A stretch of DNA of 23,710 nucleotides from a virus. The notes beneath the pieces were generated by a model. It had not been told where the DNA came from and did no database searches. It saw only the letters and a program-made list of their open reading frames with translations. The stretch's first letter is position 1; each line of letters begins with the position of its first letter. The position numbers and the translations under genes were made by a program. Shown piece after piece: positions 8,271 through 13,607 of the stretch. Where the stretch lies: positions 1 to 23,710 of the IMG/VR virus record IMGVR_UViG_3300023179_000512; one strand, 5' to 3'.

Positions 8271-8810
8271 ATGCCTCTATCAGATGAAGACATGTATCGT
8301 ATTATGGGACCAACTTCAATGGCACCAGATGAATTAGGTGAAATAAAACAATCTACAAGACCAAAAAAACAATACTACTCTTGGGATCATTTTCACACTT
8401 TGGTTGGTGAAGTTAAAAAGCGTGTTAAAAGAACGCCTAATATTATTGTTTCTATAGGCAAAGGAGGGTCTATCCCAGGGGTTATCTTAGCAGAAGCCTT
8501 TGGATGTAATAACCTTAATTTGGGTTTAAAGTCTTATAAGAACCAAGAGCGTGGCACAATACATGAATATCAGGATATAAAATGCTTTGAAGGCTTAAGA
8601 GATGCTAATATTCTTATCGTAGATGATATAGCCGACTCTGGTGAAACCTTTAAGTATGCTGTTAACAAATTTAAAGGTAATGGTTGTGAAAGGATTGAAA
8701 CAGCTTCCGTATTTTACAAACCTTGTTCGAAATTTAAACCTGATACCTACGCAGAAGAGGTAGAAGAAACAACTTGGATTGTTCAGCCCTGGGAAGCTAT
8801 GGAAGATTAG
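8271..8810 (+). CDS. Purine-type phosphoribosyltransferase
   Basis: A 179-residue type I phosphoribosyltransferase, which would join a base to PRPP to give a nucleotide. The diagnostic PRPP-binding loop ILIVDDIADSGET is at about residues 114-126, and the VSIGKGGSIPGVILAEAF segment at about 60-77 corresponds to the pyrophosphate-binding part with the usual R/K-G-G-x-x-P pattern. The final WIVQPWE resembles the C-terminus of xanthine/guanine phosphoribosyltransferases (Gpt-like, about 150 residues), so purine salvage is most likely; the base cannot be read from the sequence. The start has no Shine-Dalgarno and is supported by the promoter geometry; M8 or M12 are alternatives. It overlaps the convergent Nudix gene by 14 bases. 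Confidence 0.85.
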   Translation: MPLSDEDMYRIMGPTSMAPDELGEIKQSTRPKKQYYSWDHFHTLVGEVKKRVKRTPNIIVSIGKGGSIPGVILAEAFGCNNLNLGLKSYKNQERGTIHEYQDIKCFEGLRDANILIVDDIADSGETFKYAVNKFKGNGCERIETASVFYKPCSKFKPDTYAEEVEETTWIVQPWEAMED

Positions 8811-9225
8811 TAATAAACCTTTTATACATATCCCAATAAGGTCTAAATACCGAAGTTAAGTTTTCTGATTTAACTTTTCTATAATTTACCCATTTATAGT
8901 CTTTATGCTCCCAAGAAAGAGTAGGCATAAAACTATCGTTAACAACCATAAAAAATGAGTAAACAGGCTGTTTTTCACCTTCTTTGGTAATCTTTAATTT
9001 ACCTATAAGTTTTCCTTCTGGTAACAACCCTAACTCTTCTTGACATTCTCTTTCAGCAGTTTCTAAAGGAGAATATTCTTCCGGCTCTCTATGTCCACCA
9101 GGAAAAGTCCATTTACCGTTTTCTTTTTGAAGTAAAAGAATTTCTTTTTTAGGTGTTATAAAAACAATACCTGCTCCAAGATATTTAATTTTTACAAATT
9201 CTGCAAAATTCATTGTTGATAACAT
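8797..9225 (-). CDS. Nudix hydrolase
   Basis: A 142-residue protein with the Nudix signature: GGHREPEE at about residues 43-50, then RECQEELGL at 59-67, containing the R-E-x-x-E-E-x-G core that binds the catalytic metal. The gap between the first Glu and the Arg is one residue longer than the canonical G-x5-E-x7-R pattern (YSPLETAE). Flanking strands (AGIVFITPKKEILLLQKENGKWTFP) and the late WEHKDYKWVNY match mutator-type Nudix proteins, which cleave nucleoside diphosphates linked to another group. The substrate cannot be read: oxidised dNTPs, ADP-ribose or caps are all possible. ATG 9213 (MNFAEF) is an alternative start. Divergent from the bS21 gene with overlapping promoter space. Confidence 0.88.
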   Translation of the reverse strand: MLSTMNFAEFVKIKYLGAGIVFITPKKEILLLQKENGKWTFPGGHREPEEYSPLETAERECQEELGLLPEGKLIGKLKITKEGEKQPVYSFFMVVNDSFMPTLSWEHKDYKWVNYRKVKSENLTSVFRPYWDMYKRFITNLP

Positions 9226-9243
9226 TTATATATAAATTATAAT
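9216..9243 (+). promoter_or_regulatory. Sigma70-like promoter for the bS21 gene
   Basis: TTGATA at 9216-9221, 16-base spacer, TATAAT at 9238-9243. Seven bases separate the -10 from ATG 9251, again leaderless. The geometry supports 9251 rather than ATG 9242, which lies inside the -10 box. Confidence 0.55.
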
Positions 9244-9250
9244 GTTATCC

Positions 9251-9481
9251 ATGGAAAATATAGCAGTATATCTACAAAAAGGTGAGTTTTCTGGACGCGA
9301 ACATATTGACCGTGCCCTTAAGAGACTCAAAAATAAAGTCGATGCAGAAGGTATTATTGAAACCGTTCGAGTCAAAAGAGCCTTTGAAACTCCGGCTGAA
9401 CGCAAAGTTCGCAAACACCGGAAGCTTCAAAAGACTATTAAAATGATGAGACTTAAAAGGCAGCAACAGCCGCGCAATTAA
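9251..9481 (+). CDS. rpsU: Phage-encoded ribosomal protein bS21
   Basis: A 76-residue basic protein that reads as bS21, the small-subunit protein near the anti-Shine-Dalgarno end of 16S rRNA. The diagnostic N-terminal pattern is present (VYLQKGEF, then HIDRALKRLKNKVDAEGII), followed by VRVKRAFETPAERKVRKHRK, matching the F-E-K-P-x-x-x-R-x-R-K region of cellular bS21, and a Lys/Arg-rich helical tail. Length is close to the usual 65-75 residues. In the phage it may swap into host ribosomes and alter initiation; this is inferred from bS21 biology and from reports of bS21 genes in other phages. Start 9251 fits the leaderless promoter; 9242 would add MLS. Its stop overlaps the convergent histone-like gene by four bases. 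Confidence 0.87.
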   Translation: MENIAVYLQKGEFSGREHIDRALKRLKNKVDAEGIIETVRVKRAFETPAERKVRKHRKLQKTIKMMRLKRQQQPRN

Positions 9482-9672
9482 GCGACTTTAGCGGCTTTAC
9501 GAGAATTCTTTTCTTCTTGAATAGCTTTACGCTCAGATTTAGCATATTTGCCAATTTCTTGAAGTGCTTTACGAGCACGAGCACCAGCAGCATTATTACC
9601 ACCGTAAAACTTTTCAGCTTCAACGGCAAAGGATTCAACGAGTTGTTTTAGTGTTTCGGATGTATTAGGCAT
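9478..9672 (-). CDS. Histone H1-like (Hc1-type) DNA-binding protein
   Basis: A 64-residue basic protein. The centre, AEKFYGGNNAAGARARKALQEI, carries the signature of the bacterial Hc1/histone-H1-like family, where a K-F-x-x-G-N-x-A-A-G-x-R-A-R-K-A-L-Q-E segment precedes a charged helix; the tail (KYAKSERKAIQEEKNSRKAAKVA) is lysine-rich. It would bind nucleic acid non-specifically, possibly packing phage DNA or coating the host nucleoid. It starts with MPNTSETLKQLVESF, preceded by TATTATTATT and no ribosome binding site. It is convergent with bS21, overlapping by four bases, and divergent from the small membrane gene at 9733. Confidence 0.8.
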   Translation of the reverse strand: MPNTSETLKQLVESFAVEAEKFYGGNNAAGARARKALQEIGKYAKSERKAIQEEKNSRKAAKVA

Positions 9673-9732
9673 AATAATAATAGTTATAAAGGTTATTGCT
9701 AAATTGCAACCTACGTTATAATTACTTTTGTT

Positions 9733-9855
9733 ATGATTACATTTCTAATAGCTGTTGCAGCACTTAGTGTTGCTCTTTACGTTCTTAAAAAGCAGAATGA
9801 TTGTCAAAATGACAAAGGTTGCTGCAAAAAAGAAAGTAAAAAAGAAGTAAAATAA
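9733..9855 (+). CDS. Tiny Cys-rich single-span membrane protein
   Basis: A 40-residue frame: an N-terminal hydrophobic segment (ITFLIAVAALSVALYVL, about residues 2-18), then a Lys-rich tail with Cys24 and a CC pair at about 30-31 in KGCCKK. The shape, one membrane span plus a short cytosolic Cys/Lys tail, resembles small metal- or thiol-linked membrane peptides such as FeoB-associated ones, but no family can be asserted. TATAAT at 9717-9722 lies ten bases upstream with TTATTG or TTGCTA as possible -35. There is no Shine-Dalgarno. A strong terminator follows at 9972. Its reality rests on composition and context. Confidence 0.5.
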   Translation: MITFLIAVAALSVALYVLKKQNDCQNDKGCCKKESKKEVK

Positions 9856-9968
9856 TTTAGGTAGTCTCTGCTGTTATTGACTAAATAAACATGATGTTTT
9901 ACTACATACAAAACGAATATAATAGAAAACTTCCCATTACGGGCTGAGTTCTTGATTCGTTTTGTTTT

Positions 9969-10006
9969 AAGACCCGGCCCTCGCAAGAAGGCCGGGTTCT
10001 TTTTTT
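9969..10006 (+). terminator. Strong rho-independent terminator
   Basis: ACCCGGCC (9972-9979), ten-base loop, GGCCGGGT (9990-9997), then a T-rich tract to 10006. The eight-pair GC stem with a U-run is the clearest terminator in the window. It would end plus-strand transcripts from 9251/9733, or a short RNA starting near 9930. Confidence 0.9.
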
Positions 10007-10020
10007 CGATCTTTGACAGT

Positions 10021-10239
10021 TTAAAACAAGTTTGCGAAGGCCATAGGGTTCTTCTCCATAGTTGCTATATAGACCTTATAAGATCTTTTAAAAGATCTCC
10101 AAAACCTTCTTACATAATATCTCATATAACGAAATACTAGGTAGGATGTTTCTGGGTCCATATAGTAACCAGGATAACCTACGCCACCATACATTGTATA
10201 AACCAATCCAAGATCGACTTTTGGTCGATTTTTTTTCAT
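10021..10239 (-). CDS. Small aromatic/basic protein of unknown function
   Basis: A 72-residue frame: MKKNRPKVDLGL, then a Gly/Tyr-rich part (VYTMYGGVGYPGYYMDP) and an Arg/Tyr/Trp-rich amphipathic stretch (VFRYMRYYVRRFWRSFKRSYK). The even mix of residues and lack of low complexity favour a real gene. No family is recognised. No Shine-Dalgarno is visible; TTGTCA and TATCTG 17 bases apart end four bases before the ATG, a possible but unusually close promoter. Its first codons overlap a hairpin with a T-run on the other strand (10213-10236). Confidence 0.5.
   Translation of the reverse strand: MKKNRPKVDLGLVYTMYGGVGYPGYYMDPETSYLVFRYMRYYVRRFWRSFKRSYKVYIATMEKNPMAFANLF
10213..10236 (+). terminator. 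Possible weak rho-independent terminator
   Basis: ATCGAC-TTTTG-GTCGAT followed by a run of T on the plus strand. The stem is only six pairs. It would insulate the tRNA operon from upstream read-through. The same bases encode the start of the minus-strand gene at 10239, so the match could be chance. Confidence 0.4.
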
Positions 10240-10265
10240 GGCGCAGATATTTATTCTATTTTAGC

Positions 10266-10294
10266 TTGACAAACAAAGGGATTTAGTTTAAATT
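10266..10294 (+). promoter_or_regulatory. Sigma70-like promoter of the tRNA array
   Basis: TTGACA (10266-10271), 17-base spacer, TAAATT (10289-10294). Predicted start near 10301, just before tRNA-Tyr at 10309. A perfect -35 and ideal spacing suggest early expression by the host polymerase. Confidence 0.7.
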
Positions 10295-10308
10295 TTCTTA
10301 ATATTTTA

Positions 10309-10391
10309 GGGCGTACGGCGAAGTTGAAGAGTCGCGGGAGACTGTAAATCTCTTTCCTTAGGATGAGTAAGTTTGAATCTTACTGCGCCCA
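10309..10391 (+). tRNA. tRNA-Tyr(GTA)
   Basis: Acceptor GGGCGTA pairs with TGCGCCC (10384-10390), discriminator A. Anticodon stem GGAGA/TCTCT with loop CTGTAAA gives GTA. A long variable arm (normal for bacterial tRNA-Tyr) precedes T arm GTAAG-TTTGAAT-CTTAC. CCA is not encoded (CACC follows). First gene of the array. Confidence 0.93.
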
Positions 10392-10436
10392 CACCTTTAA
10401 GTTGAAGGTTCGAGTTTACGTGCATAAATATAATTA
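10392..10436. other. Possible tRNA scar before the endonuclease gene
   Basis: GGTTCGAGT at 10407-10415 looks like the 3' side of a tRNA T stem-loop, but its flanks do not pair. GTGCATA occurs at 10420-10426 and again at 10437-10443, where it includes the endonuclease GTG start. The stretch may be what is left of a tRNA after the endonuclease gene arrived. Confidence 0.25.
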
Positions 10437-11282
10437 GTGCATATTAATACTATTAGAGCTCAAGCTATCTATGAAATAAATCCTAAGTTTTGCAAATATT
10501 GCGATACCAAATTTACTCATAGTCAAATACAGGCTAATTACAGAAAAAAGTTCTGTAATAGTTCTTGTGCTGCTTCTTATAATAATGCAGGTAGAATACG
10601 AACACAAGAATCAAAACTCAAAACCTCTACTTCATTAAAAAATAGATCTAGCACTTCTATTACATGTGTTGACTGTAATAAACATATTTTAGTTAAAAAG
10701 GTTCTTAAAGAGGGTAATTTATGTAACAAATGTTATAAAAATAGATCTAAAAATATTTGGAGTTTAAAAGGTAAAAAATATAACTGCATTGTTTGTAACA
10801 AACATATATTAAAAAATAAAACTAAACTTTGTAAAGAATGTTGGTTGGTATCTGAAGATTTCGAAAAACAAAGAGGTAATTATTTAAAATCATTTCAAAA
10901 AGGATATTATTTTTGTAAAAAACAAAATAGAGATGTTTATTTAAATAGTAGTTTAGAATTTGCTTTTGCAGAGTATTGTGATAAAAATAACATTGAATGG
11001 TCAAAGCCTAATCATTTAGTTTACACATTGAACGGTAAACGGCATTATTATTTTCCAGATTTTTATTTAAATGAACATAATCTTATAGTTGAAATAAAAG
11101 GTTATTTTTGGAAAAACGATATTAAAAAAATGCAAGCTGTTTTAAAAAGTAATAAAGATAAAAATATTAAAATAATACAACAAAAAGAGTTAAATGAATT
11201 AATAAGTGGTAATAAAGATTTATGCTCTTGCGGGATGGGGGAATTGGTAGACCCACCGGGCTTTGAACCCGGCGCTGAATAA
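10437..11282 (+). CDS. Zinc-ribbon PD-(D/E)XK endonuclease, probable homing type
   Basis: A 281-residue protein. Three Cys4 modules come first (C19/C22/C40/C44; C77/C80/C96/C99; C117/C120/C132/C135), likely DNA-binding zinc ribbons. Then a PD-(D/E)XK fold: Glu174 in YLNSSLEFAFAEY, Pro207-Asp208 in YYFPDFYLNEH, and Glu219-x-Lys221 in IVEIKGYF. This combination is typical of free-standing phage homing-type endonucleases of the Vsr-like/EDxHD kind, which cut intron-less or unoccupied alleles and spread themselves. The GTG start lacks a ribosome binding site; no Met occurs before residue 232, so there is no nearby alternative. The last 17 residues (from about 265) are translated tRNA-Gln sequence: the gene has no stop before the tRNA. 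Confidence 0.8.
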   Translation: MHINTIRAQAIYEINPKFCKYCDTKFTHSQIQANYRKKFCNSSCAASYNNAGRIRTQESKLKTSTSLKNRSSTSITCVDCNKHILVKKVLKEGNLCNKCYKNRSKNIWSLKGKKYNCIVCNKHILKNKTKLCKECWLVSEDFEKQRGNYLKSFQKGYYFCKKQNRDVYLNSSLEFAFAEYCDKNNIEWSKPNHLVYTLNGKRHYYFPDFYLNEHNLIVEIKGYFWKNDIKKMQAVLKSNKDKNIKIIQQKELNELISGNKDLCSCGMGELVDPPGFEPGAE

Positions 11283-11312
11283 GCATTAAACGTTCGAGTC
11301 GTTTTCCCGCAG
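11229..11312 (+). tRNA. tRNA-Gln(TTG) with a long variable arm
   Basis: Acceptor TGCGGGA pairs with TCCCGCA, discriminator G; U1-A72 and G73 are Gln identity features. Anticodon stem CCGGG/CCCGG with loop CTTTGAA gives TTG. The D arm (GGG-GAATTGGTAGA-CCC) is almost exactly that of tRNA-Leu, and the variable region is 15 bases with a GCT/AGC stem, which is class II-like and abnormal for Gln. T arm AAACG-TTCGAGT-CGTTT. No CCA encoded. Its first 54 bases are also the 3' end of the endonuclease frame. Confidence 0.85.
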
Positions 11313-11364
11313 GGTATTTTTCTTGCAAATAATTTTTTTCCCTGTAATATAAAAAAACAATTTA

Positions 11365-11455
11365 GCTGGGTTAGTGTAACTGGAAGCACCGACAGTTTTA
11401 TAAACTGTGTGCCCTAGATGAGGGCCGAGCATGGGTTCAATTCCCATACCCAGCA
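11365..11455 (+). tRNA. Class II tRNA with TAT anticodon (nominally Ile, body Leu-like)
   Basis: Acceptor GCTGGGT/ACCCAGC, discriminator A. Anticodon stem ACAGT/ACTGT, loop TTTATAA, anticodon TAT (codon ATA). The variable arm is long with a five-pair stem GCCCT-AGATG-AGGGC, as in Leu or Ser tRNAs. D stem GTG/CAC, T arm ATGGG-TTCAATT-CCCAT. No CCA encoded. By anticodon it is Ile; by architecture and A73 it looks like a substrate for leucyl-tRNA synthetase. Charging is unknown. Confidence 0.8.
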
Positions 11456-11476
11456 GTTCTTTGATAAAAATTTAAC

Positions 11477-11815
11477 GGGGTGGTAGCTCAATGGTTAGAG
11501 CAGTTAAAGCTGGCTGCTTTGTATCGCGAGATACACTGTTTACAGTATTAAAGTTGCGGCTCATAATATTGTGACATTATAAAGAGATTTATAATGAAAA
11601 CTGGATGAATTCAGTGAAAACCTTATAGGTCAACACTGAGCCAAGCTAGAAGTACACTTCTAGAAGGTGCAGAGACTACTGGGGAGGTTTAGCCCTCTTA
11701 ATTACCAGAATAGCGTCCAGCAACTCAAGTAGTTGAAGATATAGTCCACGGAGTTTGGTAACAAACACAAACGTAAATCGATTGGTTGTCGGTTCGAATC
11801 CGACCCGCCCCACCA
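11477..11815 (+). tRNA. tRNA gene interrupted by a group I intron; identity unresolved
   Basis: The 5' part GGGGTGG-TA-GCTC-AATGGTTA-GAGC-A (11477-11502) and the 3' part with T arm GTCGG-TTCGAAT-CCGAC, acceptor CCGCCCC, A73 and encoded CCA (11788-11815) are clearly two halves of one tRNA: the acceptor stem pairs fully with one T-G pair. Between them lies a group I intron. The best splice model (after T11505 and after G11773) gives an anticodon region five bases too short: the 3' strand TCGAT of the anticodon stem is there but its 5' partner is missing. The loop would end in TAAA. Either the junctions differ from the model or the gene is damaged. Anticodon not assigned. Confidence 0.75.
11506..11773 (+). 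ncRNA. Group I self-splicing intron, IA-like, no internal ORF
   Basis: P1: exon AGAGCAGTT pairs with guide GGCTGCTTT over nine pairs, ending in the U-G pairs expected at the 5' splice site. Further hairpins: GTATC-GCGA-GATAC (11521-11534), ACTG-TTTA-CAGT, ATTATAAA-GAGA-TTTATAAT, and P5-like CTAGAAG-TACA-CTTCTAG. P7 is GACTA (in CAGAGACTACTGG) with TAGTC (in AAGATATAGTCC), the classic R and S elements. CTGG...CCAG with an inner stem between P7 and P3 resembles P7.1/P7.2 of phage IA introns. P8 is CAACT-CAAGT-AGTTG, and P9 GTTTG-GTAA-CAAAC. The intron ends in G11773. At 268 bases it carries no endonuclease gene. Confidence 0.88.
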
Positions 11816-11820
11816 TTTTC

Positions 11821-11892
11821 GGAATGGTAGCTCAACGGTAGAGCAGTACCCTTTTAAGGTATTGGTTCTGGGTTCGAGTCCCAGCCATTCCA
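11821..11892 (+). tRNA. tRNA-Lys(TTT)
   Basis: Acceptor GGAATGG/CCATTCC, discriminator A. D arm GCTC/GAGC, anticodon arm GTACC-CTTTTAA-GGTAT (TTT), T arm CTGGG-TTCGAGT-CCCAG. Class I, no CCA encoded. Confidence 0.95.
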
Positions 11893-11909
11893 AATTAAAT
11901 AAACTTTAT

Positions 11910-11984
11910 TGACAAGTAGCTCAACGGTAGAGCAGAGAGCTGTTAACTCTCCGGTTGTAGGTTCGAATCCTACCTTGTCAGCCA
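11910..11984 (+). tRNA. tRNA-Asn(GTT)
   Basis: Acceptor TGACAAG/CTTGTCA, discriminator G, CCA encoded at 11982-11984. Anticodon arm GAGAG-CTGTTAA-CTCTC (GTT), T arm GTAGG-TTCGAAT-CCTAC. Confidence 0.95.
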
Positions 11985-11990
11985 CTTTAT

Positions 11991-12065
11991 GTCTCGTTCG
12001 TTCAACGGATAGGACAAGGCTCTTCTAAAGCCTCAATGTAGGTTCGATTCCTACACGAGACGCCA
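11991..12065 (+). tRNA. tRNA-Arg(TCT)
   Basis: Acceptor GTCTCGT/ACGAGAC, discriminator G, CCA encoded at 12063-12065. Anticodon arm AGGCT-CTTCTAA-AGCCT (TCT, reading AGA), T arm GTAGG-TTCGATT-CCTAC. Confidence 0.95.
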
Positions 12066-12078
12066 TAATTAACTAAAC

Positions 12079-12150
12079 GTCACCATCGTCTAACGGTTAG
12101 GACACATGGTTTTCATCCATGCAATCGGGGTTCGATTCCCCGTGGTGATG
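12079..12150 (+). tRNA. tRNA-Glu(TTC)
   Basis: Acceptor GTCACCA/TGGTGAT with a G1-U72 wobble, discriminator G. D arm GTCT/GGAC, anticodon arm CATGG-TTTTCAT-CCATG (TTC), T arm CGGGG-TTCGATT-CCCCG. No CCA encoded. Last tRNA of the array. Confidence 0.93.
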
Positions 12151-12153
12151 CTT

Positions 12154-12402
12154 TTACCAGAACCAAAGCTCGTACGAAGCTTCGTAGTAGGGTGGTTTAT
12201 CTAAATTAATCAGATCTAAATTAATCTTGTTATAAACTTTGTAGTCTAAATTATTAATTTTTCCTTTATAGGTTAAAACAGTTTCATTTCTGTGTTTTTC
12301 AGATAATTTTTCTTTTGTATATTCGTAATTACCACCAACTTTTAAATTTTCACAACCACAAAAGAATAGAGTTGCCAGGATTAAAAAACACTTTATACTC
12401 AC
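12154..12402 (-). CDS. Small predicted lipoprotein
   Basis: An 82-residue protein with a type II signal peptide: MSIKCFLILATLFFCGC, a basic N-terminus, a hydrophobic core and a lipobox-like F-C-G-C with the modified Cys at about residue 17, followed by ENLKVGG. The mature part is short and polar. Export and lipid anchoring in the host envelope are predicted. Phage lipoproteins of this size often block superinfection by binding receptors, but no homologue is recognised, so that is only a possibility. The GTG start has TTGAAT-16-TATAAT ending ten bases upstream (12440-12413, minus strand). It is divergent from the AAA+ gene and ends four bases from tRNA-Glu. Confidence 0.7.
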   Translation of the reverse strand: MSIKCFLILATLFFCGCENLKVGGNYEYTKEKLSEKHRNETVLTYKGKINNLDYKVYNKINLDLINLDKPPYYEASYELWFW

Positions 12403-12412
12403 AACAATATTT

Positions 12413-12440
12413 ATTATAGTGTCGTATGTCTAAAATTCAA
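12413..12440. promoter_or_regulatory. Overlapping divergent promoters between lipoprotein and AAA+ genes
   Basis: Minus strand: TTGAAT (12440-12435), 16-base spacer, TATAAT (12418-12413). Plus strand: TATAGT (12415-12420), five bases before ATG 12426, with only a weak -35 (TTTATA near 12392). The two -10 boxes share bases, so the promoters probably compete. Confidence 0.5.
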
Positions 12441-13595
12441 TTACCTAAAAATATCGGACAAGGAAAAACTGCTAAAATTGATCCAAAAGTTCAGTACTTT
12501 GATACTTCTCATCATGGATCGTTTTTTCCTTTTGGAATTTATTTTACAACAACTTATGGTGTAATGCCTTCAACTGTACATGTTAACAAAACATATACTG
12601 AAGATTTAGTTTTCTTTTTGAGAGAAAAGGGAGAAATCTTTCAAGATCTTGTCTCCATTCCAGCGACATCTCCGAAATCAATGACCCTAAACATGTATCA
12701 AGATGATTTTGATATTGATGAACCGGAATATAAAGGTACATTCTTATATAAAGATAGCATTGTACAGTTTTCTAAATCACCGTCTCGCAAACATAAAAAG
12801 TCAAACGATACACCTCCTCTTTTTACCCTTTCGATTTATTTTAAACCGGGTACAACACCTCCGTTAAAAGACTTTGATAAATTTTTATACGAAGAAAAGT
12901 TTAACAGTGTTATTCATACTATTTTTCGGGACGAACATGGTGGAATTGTTTTTGAACCTTTCGAAACTGTTGTACCAGAAAAGTTTTCTATCGACAAATA
13001 TTACAAAGAAGACTTCCCACCAATACATAACCATATTGTAGAAAATCTTAAAAAGAACGAATCAGGTTTATATCTCTTTCATGGAGAACCAGGTACAGGT
13101 AAAACAACATACATTAAGTACCTCTCTACACTTATTAATCGGGATATGATTTATGTTCCGGTTGCTTTTATTGATTCATTAATTGACCCTTCATTCTTAC
13201 CTGCATTACTCAGAAAAAGACATTCAGTACTTGTTATTGAAGATGCTGAAAAGGCCTTATTAGCCCGGGAACCAGGAGATTCGTCCTCATTGGTTTCTGC
13301 CATTCTTAATATCACAGACGGTATTATGGGTAATGTGTTTAGTATCTCAGTTATTGCTACTTACAACTCCCGCCGTCAAGATATTGATAAAGCCTTGCTT
13401 CGTAAGGGAAGACTTAAAGGGGAATATCAATTCGATAAACTTAGCGTTGAACAATGTCAGAGTATTATTGATGATAATAAAATTAAATTTACTGCTAAGG
13501 AACCAATGACTCTGGCGGAAATATTCAACACCCAAGAACCTGATATGATCACTAGTACGGAACTAAAACAGGAAAAAAGAATGGGATTTTTTTAA
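12426..13595 (+). CDS. AAA+ ATPase, Bcs1/CbbX-like core
   Basis: A 389-residue protein. The C-terminal half is an AAA+ module: Walker A GEPGTGKT at about residues 220-227, Walker B VLVIEDAE at about 267-274, sensor 1 in VIATYNSR at about 307-314, and arginine-rich LLRKGRLKGEYQF at about 322-334. The sequence style (F-H-G-E-P-G-T-G-K-T, then R-K-G-R) is closest to BCS1-like and phage AAA family ATPases, which act as hexameric remodelling or unfolding machines. The N-terminal 190 residues are not recognised and may bind the substrate. Target unknown. A -10-like TATAGT ends five bases before ATG. The next small gene starts 12 bases after its stop and is likely co-transcribed. Confidence 0.88.
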   Translation: MSKIQLPKNIGQGKTAKIDPKVQYFDTSHHGSFFPFGIYFTTTYGVMPSTVHVNKTYTEDLVFFLREKGEIFQDLVSIPATSPKSMTLNMYQDDFDIDEPEYKGTFLYKDSIVQFSKSPSRKHKKSNDTPPLFTLSIYFKPGTTPPLKDFDKFLYEEKFNSVIHTIFRDEHGGIVFEPFETVVPEKFSIDKYYKEDFPPIHNHIVENLKKNESGLYLFHGEPGTGKTTYIKYLSTLINRDMIYVPVAFIDSLIDPSFLPALLRKRHSVLVIEDAEKALLAREPGDSSSLVSAILNITDGIMGNVFSISVIATYNSRRQDIDKALLRKGRLKGEYQFDKLSVEQCQSIIDDNKIKFTAKEPMTLAEIFNTQEPDMITSTELKQEKRMGFF

Positions 13596-13607
13596 AAAGT
13601 AGTTGAA

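Noticed and set aside
9226-9638. Several minus-strand frames opposite bS21 and in another frame of the histone-like gene
   Set aside because: They are shadows of bS21 and the Hc1-like gene, with no motif or ribosome binding site of their own.
9952-10140. Plus-strand frame starting inside the terminator
   Set aside because: It begins within the stem-loop, encodes a chance peptide and is opposed by a better frame on the other strand.
11102-11389. Minus-strand frame covering the endonuclease 3' end and tRNA-Gln
   Set aside because: It contains reverse-complement tRNA sequence and overlaps a much better supported gene.
11501-11525. Folding TAAAG-CTGGCTG-CTTTG as the anticodon arm of a tRNA-Ala(GGC)
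   Set aside because: It leaves three bases before the stem, lacks the G3-U70 pair of Ala, and uses the same bases as the nine-pair P1 with U-G at the splice site, which fits better.
11702-11893. Minus-strand frame with GLEPRTNTLKG and GSDSNRQPIDLR-like text
   Set aside because: It is the reverse strand of tRNA genes; such peptide strings are a well-known artefact of tRNA translation.
12154-12402. Reading the 12154 gene as a toxin or lysis protein
   Set aside because: The hydrophobic part is a short N-terminal signal ending in a Cys, which fits a lipoprotein better than a holin.
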